This document shows, in pieces, positions 39,001 to 51,958 of a DNA stretch of 64,000 nt. The position numbers were made by a program, and so were the translations under genes. Every line of letters starts with the position of its first letter. Position 1 is the stretch's first letter. The notes under the pieces were generated by a model. That model ran no database searches and was not told where the DNA came from. It saw only the letters and a program-made list of their open reading frames with translations. This DNA is from Dipylidium caninum (taxonomy: Eukaryota; Platyhelminthes; Cestoda; Cyclophyllidea; Dipylidiidae). The stretch spans positions 620,001 to 684,000 of the forward strand of contig QEYB01000825.1 of NCBI GenBank assembly GCA_017562135.1, given 5' to 3'.

Positions 39001-42000
39001 ACGATTGTGTGACTTTTCAGTTGAGCGGAAGGAAATACCATAGAATGGGAGGATACATACTCGTGTAAGAGACTACAAAATTACCTCAAATCGGGTGGAA
39101 TACGAGTAACATGAACTTTAACTTCATCAATTATCATGACACTTCCTTCAACCCCACTTTTTTGCCAAAAAATAACGAATTTTACTAAATCTTTGAGGAA
39201 GATTTGCATAGTACGAAAATGGTTGTCGCACAGTTGGTAATAACGAAGCGTAACAAGAAAATAAGGAGATCAAGAAGGGTGCACACTGAGCGTCTCACGA
39301 CATTGTGAAACAAAATTTAATTTAATTTTAAAGTAAAAACAAGATAATCTTTCACACTTCAGGAAATTTTGCTGAAGCCTAAGTGGCCGATGGAAGGAAA
39401 TTGATATATATGCTAATCAGAAAGGAATACTGCAAGTAGGTTTGTGCATCGTCTCTGACAGAGTGCTTACTTTTAAGCAAATACTTCGACGAAATATCCT
39501 GAGAATTTCATTCAGATCCTCAGACAATCGCAACAAATTAATGTCCAATAAGAAATTTTCTATAAACTAGGCAACGGGGTAATTGCAAAGAAATTAGGAA
39601 TTATTGTATATAATCAAGAAAAATGGATGCCAATTATTCAGGTAAGACTAAAAACCACTTAACATTCTCTTTTTATTAAATAGGCAATAAAGTTCGGCAA
39701 ATAATCTTATGAAGGAGCGGTCTGTTAATTGTATTCATTTTAGAATCTAGTTAGAGCATAAGTAGCTCTTTAAGCAAATGAAATCGCATAGTGCAGTTTT
39801 CAATTAGGATTGCTATTAGAGTTGAGAGACATTTCACGGGGATGTAGAAGCAACCTATGATAGCCGTCCCTGGCTCATGGGCAGCTTCGACACGCCCATA
39901 TTCCTCATGATAATTATAGGAATGGCTATGAAGAATACGAGGAAAGACAAAGTAGAGGGAAAAGAGATTGTTTAGTGATACGACAGTACTCTGAATTGTA
40001 AGATCTCCTTCGTAACCTTCTCCACATTTCAGACAGCAGATTAAATTCTTTTCACTACTCTGTTAGTAATTTTTTTCAATCATCTGAGCACTTGTAAATG
40101 AGTATATCTTGAACAAAATATACCAAAAAACGTCAGACTAAAATGAGACCAGACGAATTCCAGGGTATCAGTATTTATTCCGCGCGTTACAAGTGGTACA
40201 GAATAAGCGAGGAGGGTGGTGGGAGAGTATGGAAGAAGACTCACCGCGACAGCAGTTGTAGAAGGCACCACAGCAAGAGTCGGCGTTGTTTGATTAGAGG
40301 CATGTGCAGCAATTCGTGTAAGTAGCATCATTGAGGGTGCCGATGAAGGGAGTTGTTGAGTCTGTTGAAATGATTGTTGCTGCTGTTGTTGCTGTTCGGC
40401 TGCCGTCTTCTGAGCCGAGAGCGCTGCAGCAACGAACTGATGTCCGGCGGGTGTCGGGTAGTAGGGCAAAACCATGCTGGCGGCTGCTAGCAATTGGTGC
40501 TGTGGATATGTCTGTTGTTGGTGATGAACCTGCTGCTGTAACGTCTGCACTGGCTGCACCGTTGGTGTGACCGTGGCTGTTACCGTTGTAGCAACTGCCG
40601 TATTAACACCCGAACAACTACCACCGAACAATTTTAATGCAAGTGTCGTTTCAGTTGTCGTGTTGGAAACTGAAGTGGAAACGGTTGTGGTGGTTTGTGA
40701 GACGGCGATTGTGGAAGTCAATGTATTTGTCGGCAGGGGCGTTTTCTTCTTCTTCGACGGTCGATTGGTAGTAGACGAACCTAACACAGTCCCAATGTCC
40801 ATAAAAACAGCTAACCAATCATTCAACTAAATTTCACAAGAATTTGAAATCTCACCGGGCATCCGACGACGAACAGTCATGTTTATCCCGACACCAGGCT
40901 CGCCTTGATGTACGCCTCGAACATGTCGATTGAGATCGGACTTTTGGACGAAAGGAGAGAGACACTGAGAGCATTCGAAAGTTCTTGCTGCCCTGTCGTG
41001 ATGACGTAGATGATCCTTTAATTTGTCCCTTAAAAAAACGAACAAAGAGTAAATTGTGATCTTCACCTTATTTCCCCACTTTCCAATTCGACCATTCACA
41101 TTTCCGTCTATCCACGCGTGTTTATCTTTCGAACGTCCAGTTTCCCGTCCAATCATTTATGAATTCACCTACAAGTTCATCCGATCGCCCAGTTATTAGT
41201 CGACTCGTCAAACCTCTGCACAAATTCAACATAATGTAAACAGGTTAGTTTCAAAATTCGTCTGCTCATTTAGAACGGCAACCAGTGATGTGTTTGGTTT
41301 ACTGACTACATGTCCGACTGTCTACTGCAAGTGAATTCAGATTACCCCATGGCAATATGCACTAATTCCCAAATATATACCCCGATAATTTACAAGCCTT
41401 CGGCGGTTACTTAGGGCTGTGTCGAACCTAGGAGGGCGTACAGCTCTATAGGTAAGTAAACCACAGGTGAAAATACAAACCTTTATGGCCATAGGGGCTG
41501 TCGAAAGAGGAATAGATTAAGCAAAATAAGAGTGTCCGAATGCATGACAAGTAGTTTTCAACGATTCGCTCTTCATTAGCACCAAATTAGTGATATTCCA
41601 ATTGGGTTGAATAAACACGTCACGGTTACACGAAGGGACAAATTAGGAATTAGAGCATTAGAAAAAGTGTCTCCAAGTGAAAGTTTTAACAAGATCACTT
41701 GTGACATCTAAACACACCCCATATTTCAGCGATATGCAAAATGAAATTGTTTTGATTGAAAATTAAACATCAGAGGCTGTGTTAATTCAATATGTTCTAT
41801 TCTACGTGCCAGACACCTTACCACGGATGAGGCAATGTCCAAGTACAATCTACCCCCACAAAAGAACTGTGCTTTCTGAAAATTATCACGCTATTTTATT
41901 GGAATCAGTAAGCACTCGTGATTAAACTCTTAATTTACGGATTTTATGATGACAAAAGGACTGTAAATAATGAGGGAACAAGTGATGCAAATCACAAATG

Positions 42001-45000
42001 TCAGGCCAACTTAGGTTTCCATGAGTCACATTACTCTTGCAAGCGAAAGTAAGTTTATTAAATATTTCCAAGGGTCTCCCTCTAGAACCATATAAGGCTT
42101 CTAGGAGAGAAATGAAAGATCATGAGTAGGCAAAGAAGTCAAGAGATAAGGAGGGTGACCAATGGAAGAGTGATGAAGGGGACAGTAGGGCTAATCGTAG
42201 CTCCTAGACGCCCGTCTCAATGCTGGTATGCCGAGGCAAGCGTAAGACACAAGGAAGGAAAAGGGAATTTAAATGCGTACACACGTTAGGGGCGGGGAGA
42301 AGTAGAGGTAGGGAAAGGCAGGCAGAGGGGAGACACGAATCACCAGACACGCACCCACGCCTGCATCAATGGCAAAAGGGGTGAAGGGAACCAATCAGAT
42401 GTGAGGTTGGTTGGCTGGCTGATGTACACACACAAGGCACGCACACGCACACGCCCGCCATCCTATGTGGACAGGCAGGCAGGGCAGGGCAGGGAGTGTA
42501 GGGCTTTGCTTCTTTTTTTCTGGGGGAGGAAGCAAAAGGGCGAGATGGAAAAGAGGCTATAGGCTGATTTTGTCCGTGCTACTGTAAATGCTGCCACTAC
42601 CACTACCACTGCGGGAGACGCAGAGCCAGCAACATCATTAAAACACCTCTGATTGTGTGTCTGTGTGTGTGTGTGTGTGCATGATGCAAATCACCCGTGG
42701 CTAGCGCGCGAACGATACCTGCTGAAGGGGGATTACTCTTCCCCTTCGTGTGTATAGCAGAATAGGAAAATGATAAAATGTAAGAAAAGATCTGTTTATG
42801 AAAATAGATTTTTACTTAATATATATCTTTGGCTCACCACCGAGTGGTCAATGAACCGGCTAATGTTGATACAAACAAATTCTTTAAGCATCTCGAAAAT
42901 AGAGGCTTTGAATAAGGGAGCTTTGTTAAATTAGCTCAAATGCCTAGATTAAGGTGAAAAATGTTCATATCACATTAGGGAAGGAAAATCTAAACAACAT
43001 TCGTATTAAATCAAATAGGATAGCCCCGATGAGCCACTCATAGGCGAATATTCAGAATAGTTAAATCGCGTTTAGCCTCCAAAAATAATGCTTAAAAGAG
43101 TTTACAAGGTCTACCAGAAGGGAAATTAACACCCAAATGACGTAGAATTCCTAGTATGTGAATAGATTCGCTCCAAATTTACCGGAAAGATACATGGTAA
43201 CAATAATAACTCTCGAAAAGTACGAACTCAAAAATAATCGGCCCGAATTTGTGGACCAGTGAAAGCAACAAATGCAGCATCCCAGCAGTGGAAAAACAAC
43301 GTTGCAGAATGCAGAGATATAGAAAAATGTGAGAAAAGATGAATTAATTGCGTAAAATAAAGGTAAATGGTGTCGCCACGGAAATTGGATCCATGAAATA
43401 AAACCGTCATAGATTTATCGAGTCGCTGATGTACTGCCAAGTAAATTAATACTCCAGCATAAGTAGGAGAACAACAAGTTTAAAATAGTCAGTGACCAAG
43501 TCCCGGCTTGACGAGCGGAGAAAGATGTGAGAGAAAGGAAAAATAAAACAACAATGTGCGATTCTTTTACGAGGAGCTTATTTAGACAAGCCTGATGCAA
43601 ATACAAAAAACGGCTCCTTATTACAGACGAATGGGTAGATATCTCGAATTGGTCTGGATAAAACGAGAGTTAGTATCACAAATTCGAAAAAAACGGGATT
43701 TGGACACTAGAACAATCATGTGGAGTTTACCCGCATCCTAAACGTGTGCTGGTATACAGCCATTGAGAAAAGTATGGAAAAAGATCCTAAATAGATGCAG
43801 CTGAGTGCACGGTTTCAATAACGATAATGAGGCACAAAGTCTACATTTTAATAAAAAGAATCGCATGATAAGACTCATCCACAAGTTCAAATCCGATATG
43901 AATTACCAGGACCCAAAAAAAACAGTTGAAATATAAATCAAATCCATAGTCAATAGTTTTGAAACGGAGATAAAAAGACAATTTAACCAACCCGCGGAAC
44001 GCCGTATCATGAAAGTAGTATTTTTAATAAGTTAACTCTGAAGCAACTATTGCAGTTTTACGCAAATCTAAAATCCACCAGAGAAGATAGATTCCAAATT
44101 GATGATAGCGAAGTTGAAAATATTAACTTGCAAAATAGCAAAAATAGAAAAGGCAATGCTTTCGAGGAAGAGATCCATTTGGTTAACGCTGTACACGGAA
44201 TTTTAAATAAGAGGACGCGAATTAACAGCTCAACAAAAAATAAATTTATGTTTAATCGAAAGATCCGCCAAATCCAAGTTCTCAAAATAAATAATCAAAA
44301 AACGAATAAACTCACTTCCTGGAGAAAGCCTTTGTACAAATTTGGCAGATATGTGGCTTCTCCATTGTATGTATAGACATGATATGTCTTTTTAATTTGT
44401 CCTCACGTACAAAGGATTTCCCACAGGTATCACAGACGTGTTTGGCTTCTCCTGCGGTGCGTTGTCGCATCATTAACTGTTTAACAGGTACCACAGTACC
44501 ACATGTGGGACAGGTGAGGGAATCCAGACCCTCAGCAGAAGCCTGTGCCGCAGAGGCAAGAAGGAGATTGTGAGAACACACTGACACAGGTGCACTAGAG
44601 GTGCTAGTACCATTACTGGTGTCAGTGGTGGTAGTATTCGCAACAACCACAACCGGTTCTATTTTCCCAACAGGTGCGAGGCTCAGCGAGTATAACCTAT
44701 CAGTACCAGTGCCTGCCAAAGCAGGATCGTAGACAGCAGATGTACAAGGCGTCTTATTACCCACTAGCGCACAAACGACGCTGTCAACCGCGGCTCGTGC
44801 TGCGGCTGCATATTCAGCATCATCGCAGATGGGAGAAGCGGCGGTAGAGGATTCTGTTTCGCGTTTCGACGAGGTGGCTGGAGGTGCTAGAACGGGTAGA
44901 GAAGCCGGAGGCGAAACAGTGGAAGGAGTGTCATGATCCAGAGACTTTTCAGGGGAGTTGCGGGGATGAATTGAAGTAATAGGTGTGGGAGTAGAAAGTT

Positions 45001-45577
45001 CTTTGTGAAGTGAGCTGGGAGATTGGGGAATATCTTCGGCCTTGGGAGACATGGATGGAGGAAGTTGTGGAAGTCCGAATTGAGGGGGAAATTCAGGGGG
45101 AAGTTGTTTATTACCATTTGTGATGGAAGAATTCACCGTTGCATCGGATGTGATCAGTCCTCCATCAATCGGACTTTCGACACTGAGACGCGAAGCAATG
45201 AGTGCGCCAACGTTTTCCGGAAGAGCGCGTTGATTATCGCTGTTCCCTGAGAGGATGGGTGGAGTGACTAGACCAGAAGGCGAACTAACATTGTTTTCGG
45301 AGGAAGATGGGTCGTTTAAAAAGCTATCTGGCACATCGCTTACGGCCTCATTGCCGTCGACAACGGTACTTGGATGAAAAAGAGCAGTGATATCATTGTT
45401 GGATTTTGGATTGGGACGGAAAGCAGGAGGATTACTGATATTATGAAAATTGATCATTGTTTGATGGTGACGCTCGTTCGAAATGCTTATACCGTTATTA
45501 TTATTGTAATTTCCACTAGAATCAGCCGATAATGAAGAAGCGGACGAAGGTAGATCCAAAAACCCCGGCTTGATCAT
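36030..45577 (-). CDS. C2H2 zinc-finger transcription factor with polyQ/polyA tail
   Basis: Five exons close in frame (3,024 nt, 1,007 aa): 45577-44316, 41028-40856, 40780-40245, 37889-37341, 36533-36030. Residues 1-380 are Ser/Pro/Asn-rich and probably disordered. A cluster of three C2H2 fingers follows: CDTCGKSFVREDKLKRHIMSIH, CQICTKAFSRKDKLKDHLRHH (split by the 3.3-kb intron inside AFSRK) and CSQCLSPFVQKSDLNRHVRGVH, with HTMEKPHI as the first linker. A basic KKKK patch comes next, then a long Gln-, Ala- and Thr-rich C-terminus including Q runs near 36120 and 36300-36370 and an Ala run at about 36210-36245. This architecture indicates a sequence-specific nuclear regulator; the long glutamine-rich half is typical of activation domains. 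I cannot assign an orthology group. It is head-to-head with the unknown gene at 46861. Confidence 0.85.
42100..42700. repeat. purine-rich and TG/CA simple-sequence zone in intron
   Basis: Inside the first intron of the C2H2 gene lies about 600 nt of simple sequence: purine-rich GGA/GAAG tracts from 42100, a CACACG-type run near 42425-42455, GGCAGG/GGGCA iterations at about 42472-42494, and (TG)n at about 42655-42680. The G-rich blocks could form G-quadruplexes on the plus strand. No dispersed-repeat hallmarks are visible. Confidence 0.7.
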
Positions 45578-46860
45578 GATTTATGGTTCCAAATAAGCCG
45601 CAATTCCATAGTTATTAATTGTCCTGTATAATATAAGTGACGACAAAGAAAGTGCGCGACAGTTTATTATTAACCAACAAATAGACAAGTGTTGACATTA
45701 AAAGATATGGATATCATGAAAAGCAAATGAGTGAAGCGTTCCACAATTGTGACACTGAATAGAACGTTTTGATTAAATCTGAAATAATAAAGGCACACAA
45801 TGAAGGTAGTTAGTTCGTACAAAATTCATGGGAGGCCAGATATTAGATTGGAGAATCACAATAAAATAATTGAAGCGTTAATGAGAGCGAAGATTCGGAG
45901 CGGGCACACTAATTGATTTTGATTTTGAATTTCAGTTCGAAAATTGAGGCGCACTCCGAGAAGTGACAAGTAAACATAACGGAAAATTTAAGCGTACCAA
46001 TGACCCCACACCCGGACGGATTCCAAACACCCGCAAACGAAATAATTGTTTAAGATTGCACAGCGAGTGAAAATTTGATTACGGCTTGTTACAAAGTTAA
46101 CCCCCGCAAATATCTACAAATTCAGATTATTAAACCGAAAATCATAAAAATATCTTTACTCATTTTGTTATTGGAATTATGTAAAAGGCACACCTATTGG
46201 ACCTATATTTTAATGTTAATTAATTCATGTGAGTTAGTCAAATATAACGCTACTTTCCTATTGAGGATTCATACTATGGACGCTCACATAAGCAACTCGC
46301 TAGTCGTCCATTGTCAAGACGGTGGAAGCTTACATATTATAATTAAACGAGTAATACCTTCCGTCGGTTAGTAACAAGTTTTATCGAGATGAAGATTAAT
46401 CCTATAACTTTGCCAGTCGGCTCTGACTTGCTTTTGGATGGTGTTCAGCCTTCTCGTTTCTTCGCCTTTTAGAAACTATAAGCAATATTGCAATATTGAG
46501 CTGTAAATAAATCCACACTGTAGTCAAGACAGTTATGGATTTATAATGACGGTCAGGATTGCATTGTTTCTTTGGTTCCCCGGCATGTACAAACATGATT
46601 TTCTATGTTTCTCCGAATCGAATCGCAGCAGTCAGTAGTTTTGGCGGCAAGTGGGAGTGTCCTTTTCTGCCCTTTTTGTTTGGCCTCTCGTGGTTTATCT
46701 CGTTGTTTGCTTCTAGCGAATACAGATACTGTCAAGGTAAAAGCGACGTGTACGCATCTTAGACTTGTTGCCTTTGTAGCAGAATGCGTTTATCTGATTC
46801 CGTTCCAACTTTTGTGCTCATTCACGGGCTATATTAAACTATGGTTTTCATTTTAGCTTA
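45578..46860. promoter_or_regulatory. divergent spacer C2H2 factor / unknown gene
   Basis: 1,283 nt between two outward starts, AT-rich. The sequence ends in TTTTCATTTTAG|CTTA directly before the ATG at 46861, a strong 3' splice site. An unseen 5' exon or spliced leader may therefore be joined here. Short frames at 46075-46371 and 46559-46856 have no recognisable content. Confidence 0.4.
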
Positions 46861-48921
46861 ATGCTCAAATTCATTGAATCACAGCTTAACGTCAACGTTT
46901 CGATGACTTACTTAGAGCAGTACAAGGTAATAAAACCAACGTTTGAACGCCGTGTTTTCATTTAAAACTTGTTTTTTAATGATTGCTGTCTATCAGGAAA
47001 TCCTCGCTAGTACCTTTGGTTTCGTCTTTACTTGTAATAGAACCTCGAGTTCGATTGGGTTCTCACCTCTTATTTATTTACAATAACATTTGCTACTTTC
47101 TGATTATTTATATTAAACCTACCTCTTCCTCTTAAACAGTACTTGTTTATGGTGAATTGCAGCGTACGGGTGTTCCCCACGATCGCCAATTTCGCGATCT
47201 TACTAACATGGCTTTAAGTGGTGACGCCTCGTTGTCGCAGTCTATACACTTGGGCGGTAACCCGTTAACTCTCGAAGAAATCTGTGACCTCACTGTAATT
47301 GACAACCAACTGTCCACTACTCGGGTCGCACCCTTGTCTCGGTTCTTTAACTACTCTTACTACAAACCTCTCAAATCAGATGAACTTAGGTGATTTATAA
47401 CCCAGTCTATATTGCTTCCCATAGTTTCATGTCTTCTCTAATAAGCGATATTTTATATCTTATCAGTGTAGAGTACCGTATTTTACTTCTATTGCTGCAT
47501 CATTTGTATCTCAGGCCAACTTATAATGAACCTGTACTCGTTCAGTAAAGCTTTCTCGACCTTCGGCGAAGGAGTCCTCTTTCTAATCAATGGAACAATC
47601 AATGAACAACCTCAGTTGGTGGCTCTACTTCCTGGTATCTCGCCTGAGACCCGTCGCGTTTTACGCATTTTCACAATTATGAGTTAGTTATCCTTCTCTT
47701 CCTTAATCTGAAGTCCAAACCAATAAATATGATTCTATCGTTATCTGTTACTTTTAATAGTTCTAACTTTTACTCATACTCTTTTAATAAGGAAAAGTGT
47801 TGCTCGCCTGAACATGGAATCATTGTCGTACTTTCTGTTATTAACGACATATATTTGTCCATCTTTCATCAATCATTAGATCCTGACACAAATTTGACAC
47901 TTGACCAATTGGAGGCGCATTTCATGCCTTTTTCTCGCAACGTTTCCGTATCCTACGAGGCTGACTATTCTCTTCCCTTCAACTGTCTCCATGTCAACTT
48001 TACGACTCCCACTGCAGGGTTACTTTCGTGTCCCGAGAATATCACGATTGCCCACTTGGTATTATTCATGTTTTTTTGACGGAATAAAACTAGATAATAG
48101 CGTTTCCTGAAACCCGACCCATGTTTGAGATTCATTTTTAGCATTGTACACTGCTAGATTATTACTATCGTTTTTGTCTCGGGCTTATGAATTTTAATTT
48201 TTATTACTTGTGATGGTTCCTGCTTTACGCAAAGCAAATATTCTAAACGTTTGGCACGCTTATAATCCTGCCTTGATGTAACGTATTCTTTACCTCAAAT
48301 TGAGTGATCCTATTTTGACTAACCTGCCTATTAGGAGTCAGTGCCACTCATTTTTAGTGGACAATACCATCAAACTACCGATATTTTCCACTTTGTAGCT
48401 ACTGATGCTTCGAGAATTTATTACTCATATATAATATTTTGGTCATAAAAGTCAATTTAACATACTATAAATCATTTTACTCCTAGACGACTAAAGTGGC
48501 GCCGTACTCAACCGCTCTTTCTCCCTTGGCTTCTATTAAAACTGATCTGGATCGTATTAAACGTCTCTCCTTGGCCTATCAAAACGAATCCATGTGGACG
48601 CCTTTGAGAGAGATGCGTCCTGAACCTTTGTCTGCACATGATTTGGAACGGTTGGTTGCCAGTCGGCTGGATGTTGGTAAATATTTTAATTTATAAATCG
48701 TTCAGTGATTTTTTAAAAGATTCGCTTATCTCATTACTGTTGTAGGGCAGCAGGAACTCTTCACGCCGCTAGGTCAGCGTCTGGTCAGGCAGTTGGTCTC
48801 GACCGAACGGATGTGGGAAGCGTTAAAAGATGCTCCAGACCGCAAGACAGCTCGTGAAGGTTTTCTCGTGGGACTCAAGATTCTTCAGGACAACACTAAC
48901 CTTTTTGTGGTGGGCAATTGA
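46861..48921 (+). CDS. unrecognised multi-exon protein, part 1
   Basis: Six exons join in phase: 46861-46926, 47163-47389, 47546-47682, 47880-48058, 48487-48676, 48746-48921 (975 nt, 324 aa if translation stops at 48921). Landmarks: MLKFIESQLNVNVSMTYLEQYK, then LTLEEICDLTVIDNQLS, FGEGVLFLINGTINEQPQL, IKTDLDRIKRLSLAYQ, and the helical end ERMWEALKDAP with GFLVGLKILQDNTNLFV. The sequence is a mixed alpha/beta soluble protein with no signal peptide or membrane span. I do not recognise the family. Splice sites are reasonable except the third exon acceptor (CGTTCAG|T at 47545), chosen to keep frame. A weak donor at 48910 (GTG|GTGGGC) would instead join in phase to the exon at 49853, making one 526-aa protein. 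Confidence 0.6.
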
Positions 48922-49852
48922 ATATAAATAAATTTGGCATTCTTTTTCCTGTTTTCCACCTTCGCCAAGTTTTTGCTTTCTCGTAATTGTTTCCTAATTT
49001 TGACCATTTTCAGTTATTTTAGGATCACTTGTGCTATTTCATAGTTCATCTCGTACCCTTCTTTGCACTTGTAATGTTTTATATTTCTTTTATATAAATA
49101 ATTGGGCTGTAGGTTAAGCTGTGCATTACCGTAACCGTGGTCCTATACCTACTTTATCTTGGTTAAGAATGTGTCAAAAGTTTTATATTACCTTTGTTCA
49201 CCACCTCTCTTGTTTTTTTAAATTGCCGAAATATCCTGCTTTTTTGCTAATTCCCTATTTTCAACCCCCCTGTATGTAAAATTACTTCCCTTTGTAACCA
49301 TCATATTTGTTTCTCCTTGAAGATACGTACGTACTTGTTTAATCTTGAAGATGTAGGTTGAGATTTTGCTTTGATCAGAGGCCATAAGGGACACCTCCAT
49401 TAAATGCATCTGGTTACTATGGGCTTACACTAAGAAATCACGCCTTTATTTGAATCTTTTTTTGTGACTGGGGTGCCGAGGTGTCTTTGTTGGCACGCTT
49501 TTAATTGGCTTCATTGGTTATGAATTTAGTCTTGACAGCTACCATTTTCCACCGGAAAAATTCTCTACATATTCAAATCGTCATTTACTATTCGATGCAT
49601 GTGTATAGGGGAATAAATTTGGTTGAAGCTTCTGGTTACCCATTTTTTTAAGAAAGAGAGTTGAAGGTTCTGTTTTCACCATTCAACCAGATGTCTGACT
49701 TTAAATATTTTCCGTCTATGACGACCAGAATCTGTTAAAATAGCTCTTCTGTGCTTAGGTTCACTGCGCTTGGAACAAATTGTGATAACAATGATAGTAC
49801 AGTGAAATGATGTATTTGTTGATGCCTGTTCTTAATTTTTTTCTCCTTGTAG
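48922..49852. other. intron or intergenic gap between unknown parts
   Basis: T-rich plus strand with no coding signal. Depending on whether the two unknown models are one gene, this is an intron of about 940 nt or a short same-strand intergenic gap. It ends in a good acceptor TTTTCTCCTTGTAG. Confidence 0.4.
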
Positions 49853-51958
49853 GTGAACATGTCCGACTTCACACAGTTCGCGACTTTGGCGCGGTCCTGT
49901 GTGGTGGCGGAACGGCGTAGTAGGACAGGTAGCTTTGAAGTTCTCGGATTGCGAATGCTCATCGAAGCAGGCGTTCTTAAAGCAACCAACGACTGCCTTG
50001 CCATCATAAAATCAGGTTCGTTTACTGAAATATTTTAAGTAGGAGATTTCTAGCCTTAGTTTTGTTACTTGTTAATTACTGCTCACTTGCCATTCATTCG
50101 ATTCCTTTGCCTTGATTTTTATTCGGTGGGACTAAAACTTTGTGTCGGTTGCTTCGGAAAAACGATAGCAAGCGTTATAGAATGTAGAAGTTTTTCTCTT
50201 CCTGCAAACCAACTCAAAAATCAATGATGGAAGTGACATGGAGATAACTCCAGTAATGCTAATTATAAAATAGTGGATAACATCTACATTACAAAAGCAC
50301 TAATTGCAACAATTACTACCTCGTTTTGATTGCAGAGCTGTTTTTTCATATTTACTAGTCCTGATTATCGGAACTCTCAGTCAATCATTTATGAAATAGC
50401 AACGGAGATTGTACCGGCTACCTTTTGTTTTATTCAGGAATGTCATAGTTTAGGTGGGTTAGCTAGTTGAACCTTCGTCGTTGGCGGAGTTGTTACGTAT
50501 TCTGGTAAAATCTGGATGCTGCCAGACAACTATTGTTTCCTGAAATATTAAAAAGTTGTCGCCATGAGGTTTCGTTGAAGTCTTTTTTCGCCGAACGGCG
50601 AAAGTATTGCAAATGACGACGTACTTTCCTTATTTAAAGGCTTTTTCAAGGATTTGATCTTGTAAGTTAAAAAAGACCTGACAGCTAATTTAATCCTTCA
50701 ACAGTTTCGCCCCGTTTGGAGCGCAGTTTTGTCTCTGAAAATCTTACGGATGGTACTAGTTTGGAGTTGCGCTTCCGTTTGCTGCATCACCTCTACCGGG
50801 TTTCTTGCTTGGCCGTTGGTCTCGCCACCGTCGCTCAGTTTAATTTCGTTGAAAATGAGATTGGGTACGTCTAACCTTCAATCTTTCTTTGCCTTTCTAT
50901 TTATTTTAAATCCACTCGACCATTCCTACTCTAAGCATTTTTTTCAGCAATCAATCTCTGCATGTTTAATTGCCAGTTTTTTTTTAATTATTCATTGTTT
51001 ATTTTATATTCCTCTTGCGCATCCCTTACTATTCTCCATTTGGCTCAATATTCACTGTATATTGGCACATCGTATTGTTAATTTTCGGGACCCATGATTT
51101 CACTGTCTACCATTTCTCCATTCTGTAGGCCCCTTCTGTTTGACATGAAGAATATCGACGCTGAGTTCACCAAATTCATGAAAATTGAACAGCTAGAGAC
51201 GAATGAAGTCATTACCCACACTTGTAGCACTCCTCTCAAAAATCTTACTGCCTCATTATCCAAGTAAGTCTTTTCCGACTTCAATCCCAATACGTCGAGA
51301 TTGGTAACGTTTAAGCGCAGGTCCTCGCCTCACTATTTTGGTCTTCATACTTGCTACGATTTGAGGCCGATGCCGCTGACAATTTTTGAAGTGTACACGC
51401 CTTGATTTCGTTATCTGTCACATTACAAAGTGGCGTTGAGGAATCGGCCTTAATTAACTATTTTTTGTCAATTTGTCGGCACAAGTAAATCAAGATATGT
51501 GTTTACAAAAAGAACTAGTATTCGCGTGAGTGTCACCCATAAAATACCTATTTTATTCAGGAAAATTATTCTTTATTACCAAGTTTGGTTTTTTTCTGAC
51601 TCTTAAATGAAGCTTTGGTGGTGAATCGGGACTCTTTTTGTTTAATTTTTTAGTTTTACTCCGGATTTGTGGATAATGCGACTGTCAGCAGTGAAGCCGA
51701 TGCACATTGAAAAACGCCTCGTCTACGAATGCGTTAACCCCGAGAGTGGTGAGTGTGTGCATGTTATGAAATTCAGTTAACTTTTTGAACTTGTGATATG
51801 TTGCCATTTATCCGTAAGGATCTTCATTTGTCTTTTTGTGTGCATCAAGTGTGGCACCTAGGGCCCAAATTCTTTCTTTTTTTTTAATTTTAGGAGCTCG
51901 GATCTATTATTGTCATGTAATGTCGCTCGTTGATACAGTTTGGTTCAATGGGACATGA
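49853..51958 (+). CDS. unrecognised multi-exon protein, part 2
   Basis: Exons 49853-50015, 50705-50864, 51129-51263, 51654-51748 and 51894-51958 close in frame to a stop. If it is a separate gene it would start at the ATG at 49859, six nt after the acceptor, giving 203 aa. Segments include MSDFTQFATLARSCVVAERR, GLRMLIEAGVLKATNDCLA, LELRFRLLHHLYRVSCLAVG, MKNIDAEFTKFMKIEQLE, FTPDLWIMRLSAVKP and RIYYCHVMSLVDTVW. No family is recognised. The presence of an acceptor just before the first ATG, with phase matching the end of the preceding gene, suggests it is the C-terminal part of the upstream model. Spliced-leader addition would equally explain it. Confidence 0.6.
50586..50603. repeat. small perfect hairpin
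   Basis: TTTCGCC-GAAC-GGCGAAA is a 7-bp perfect stem with a 4-nt loop in an intron of the unrecognised gene. This may be chance; listed because the stem is GC-bearing in AT-rich surroundings. Confidence 0.5.

Noticed and set aside
44050..44376. 108-codon plus-strand frame
   Set aside because: It overlaps the end of C2H2 exon 1 on the other strand; the Lys/Asn-rich composition is that of AT-rich intron.
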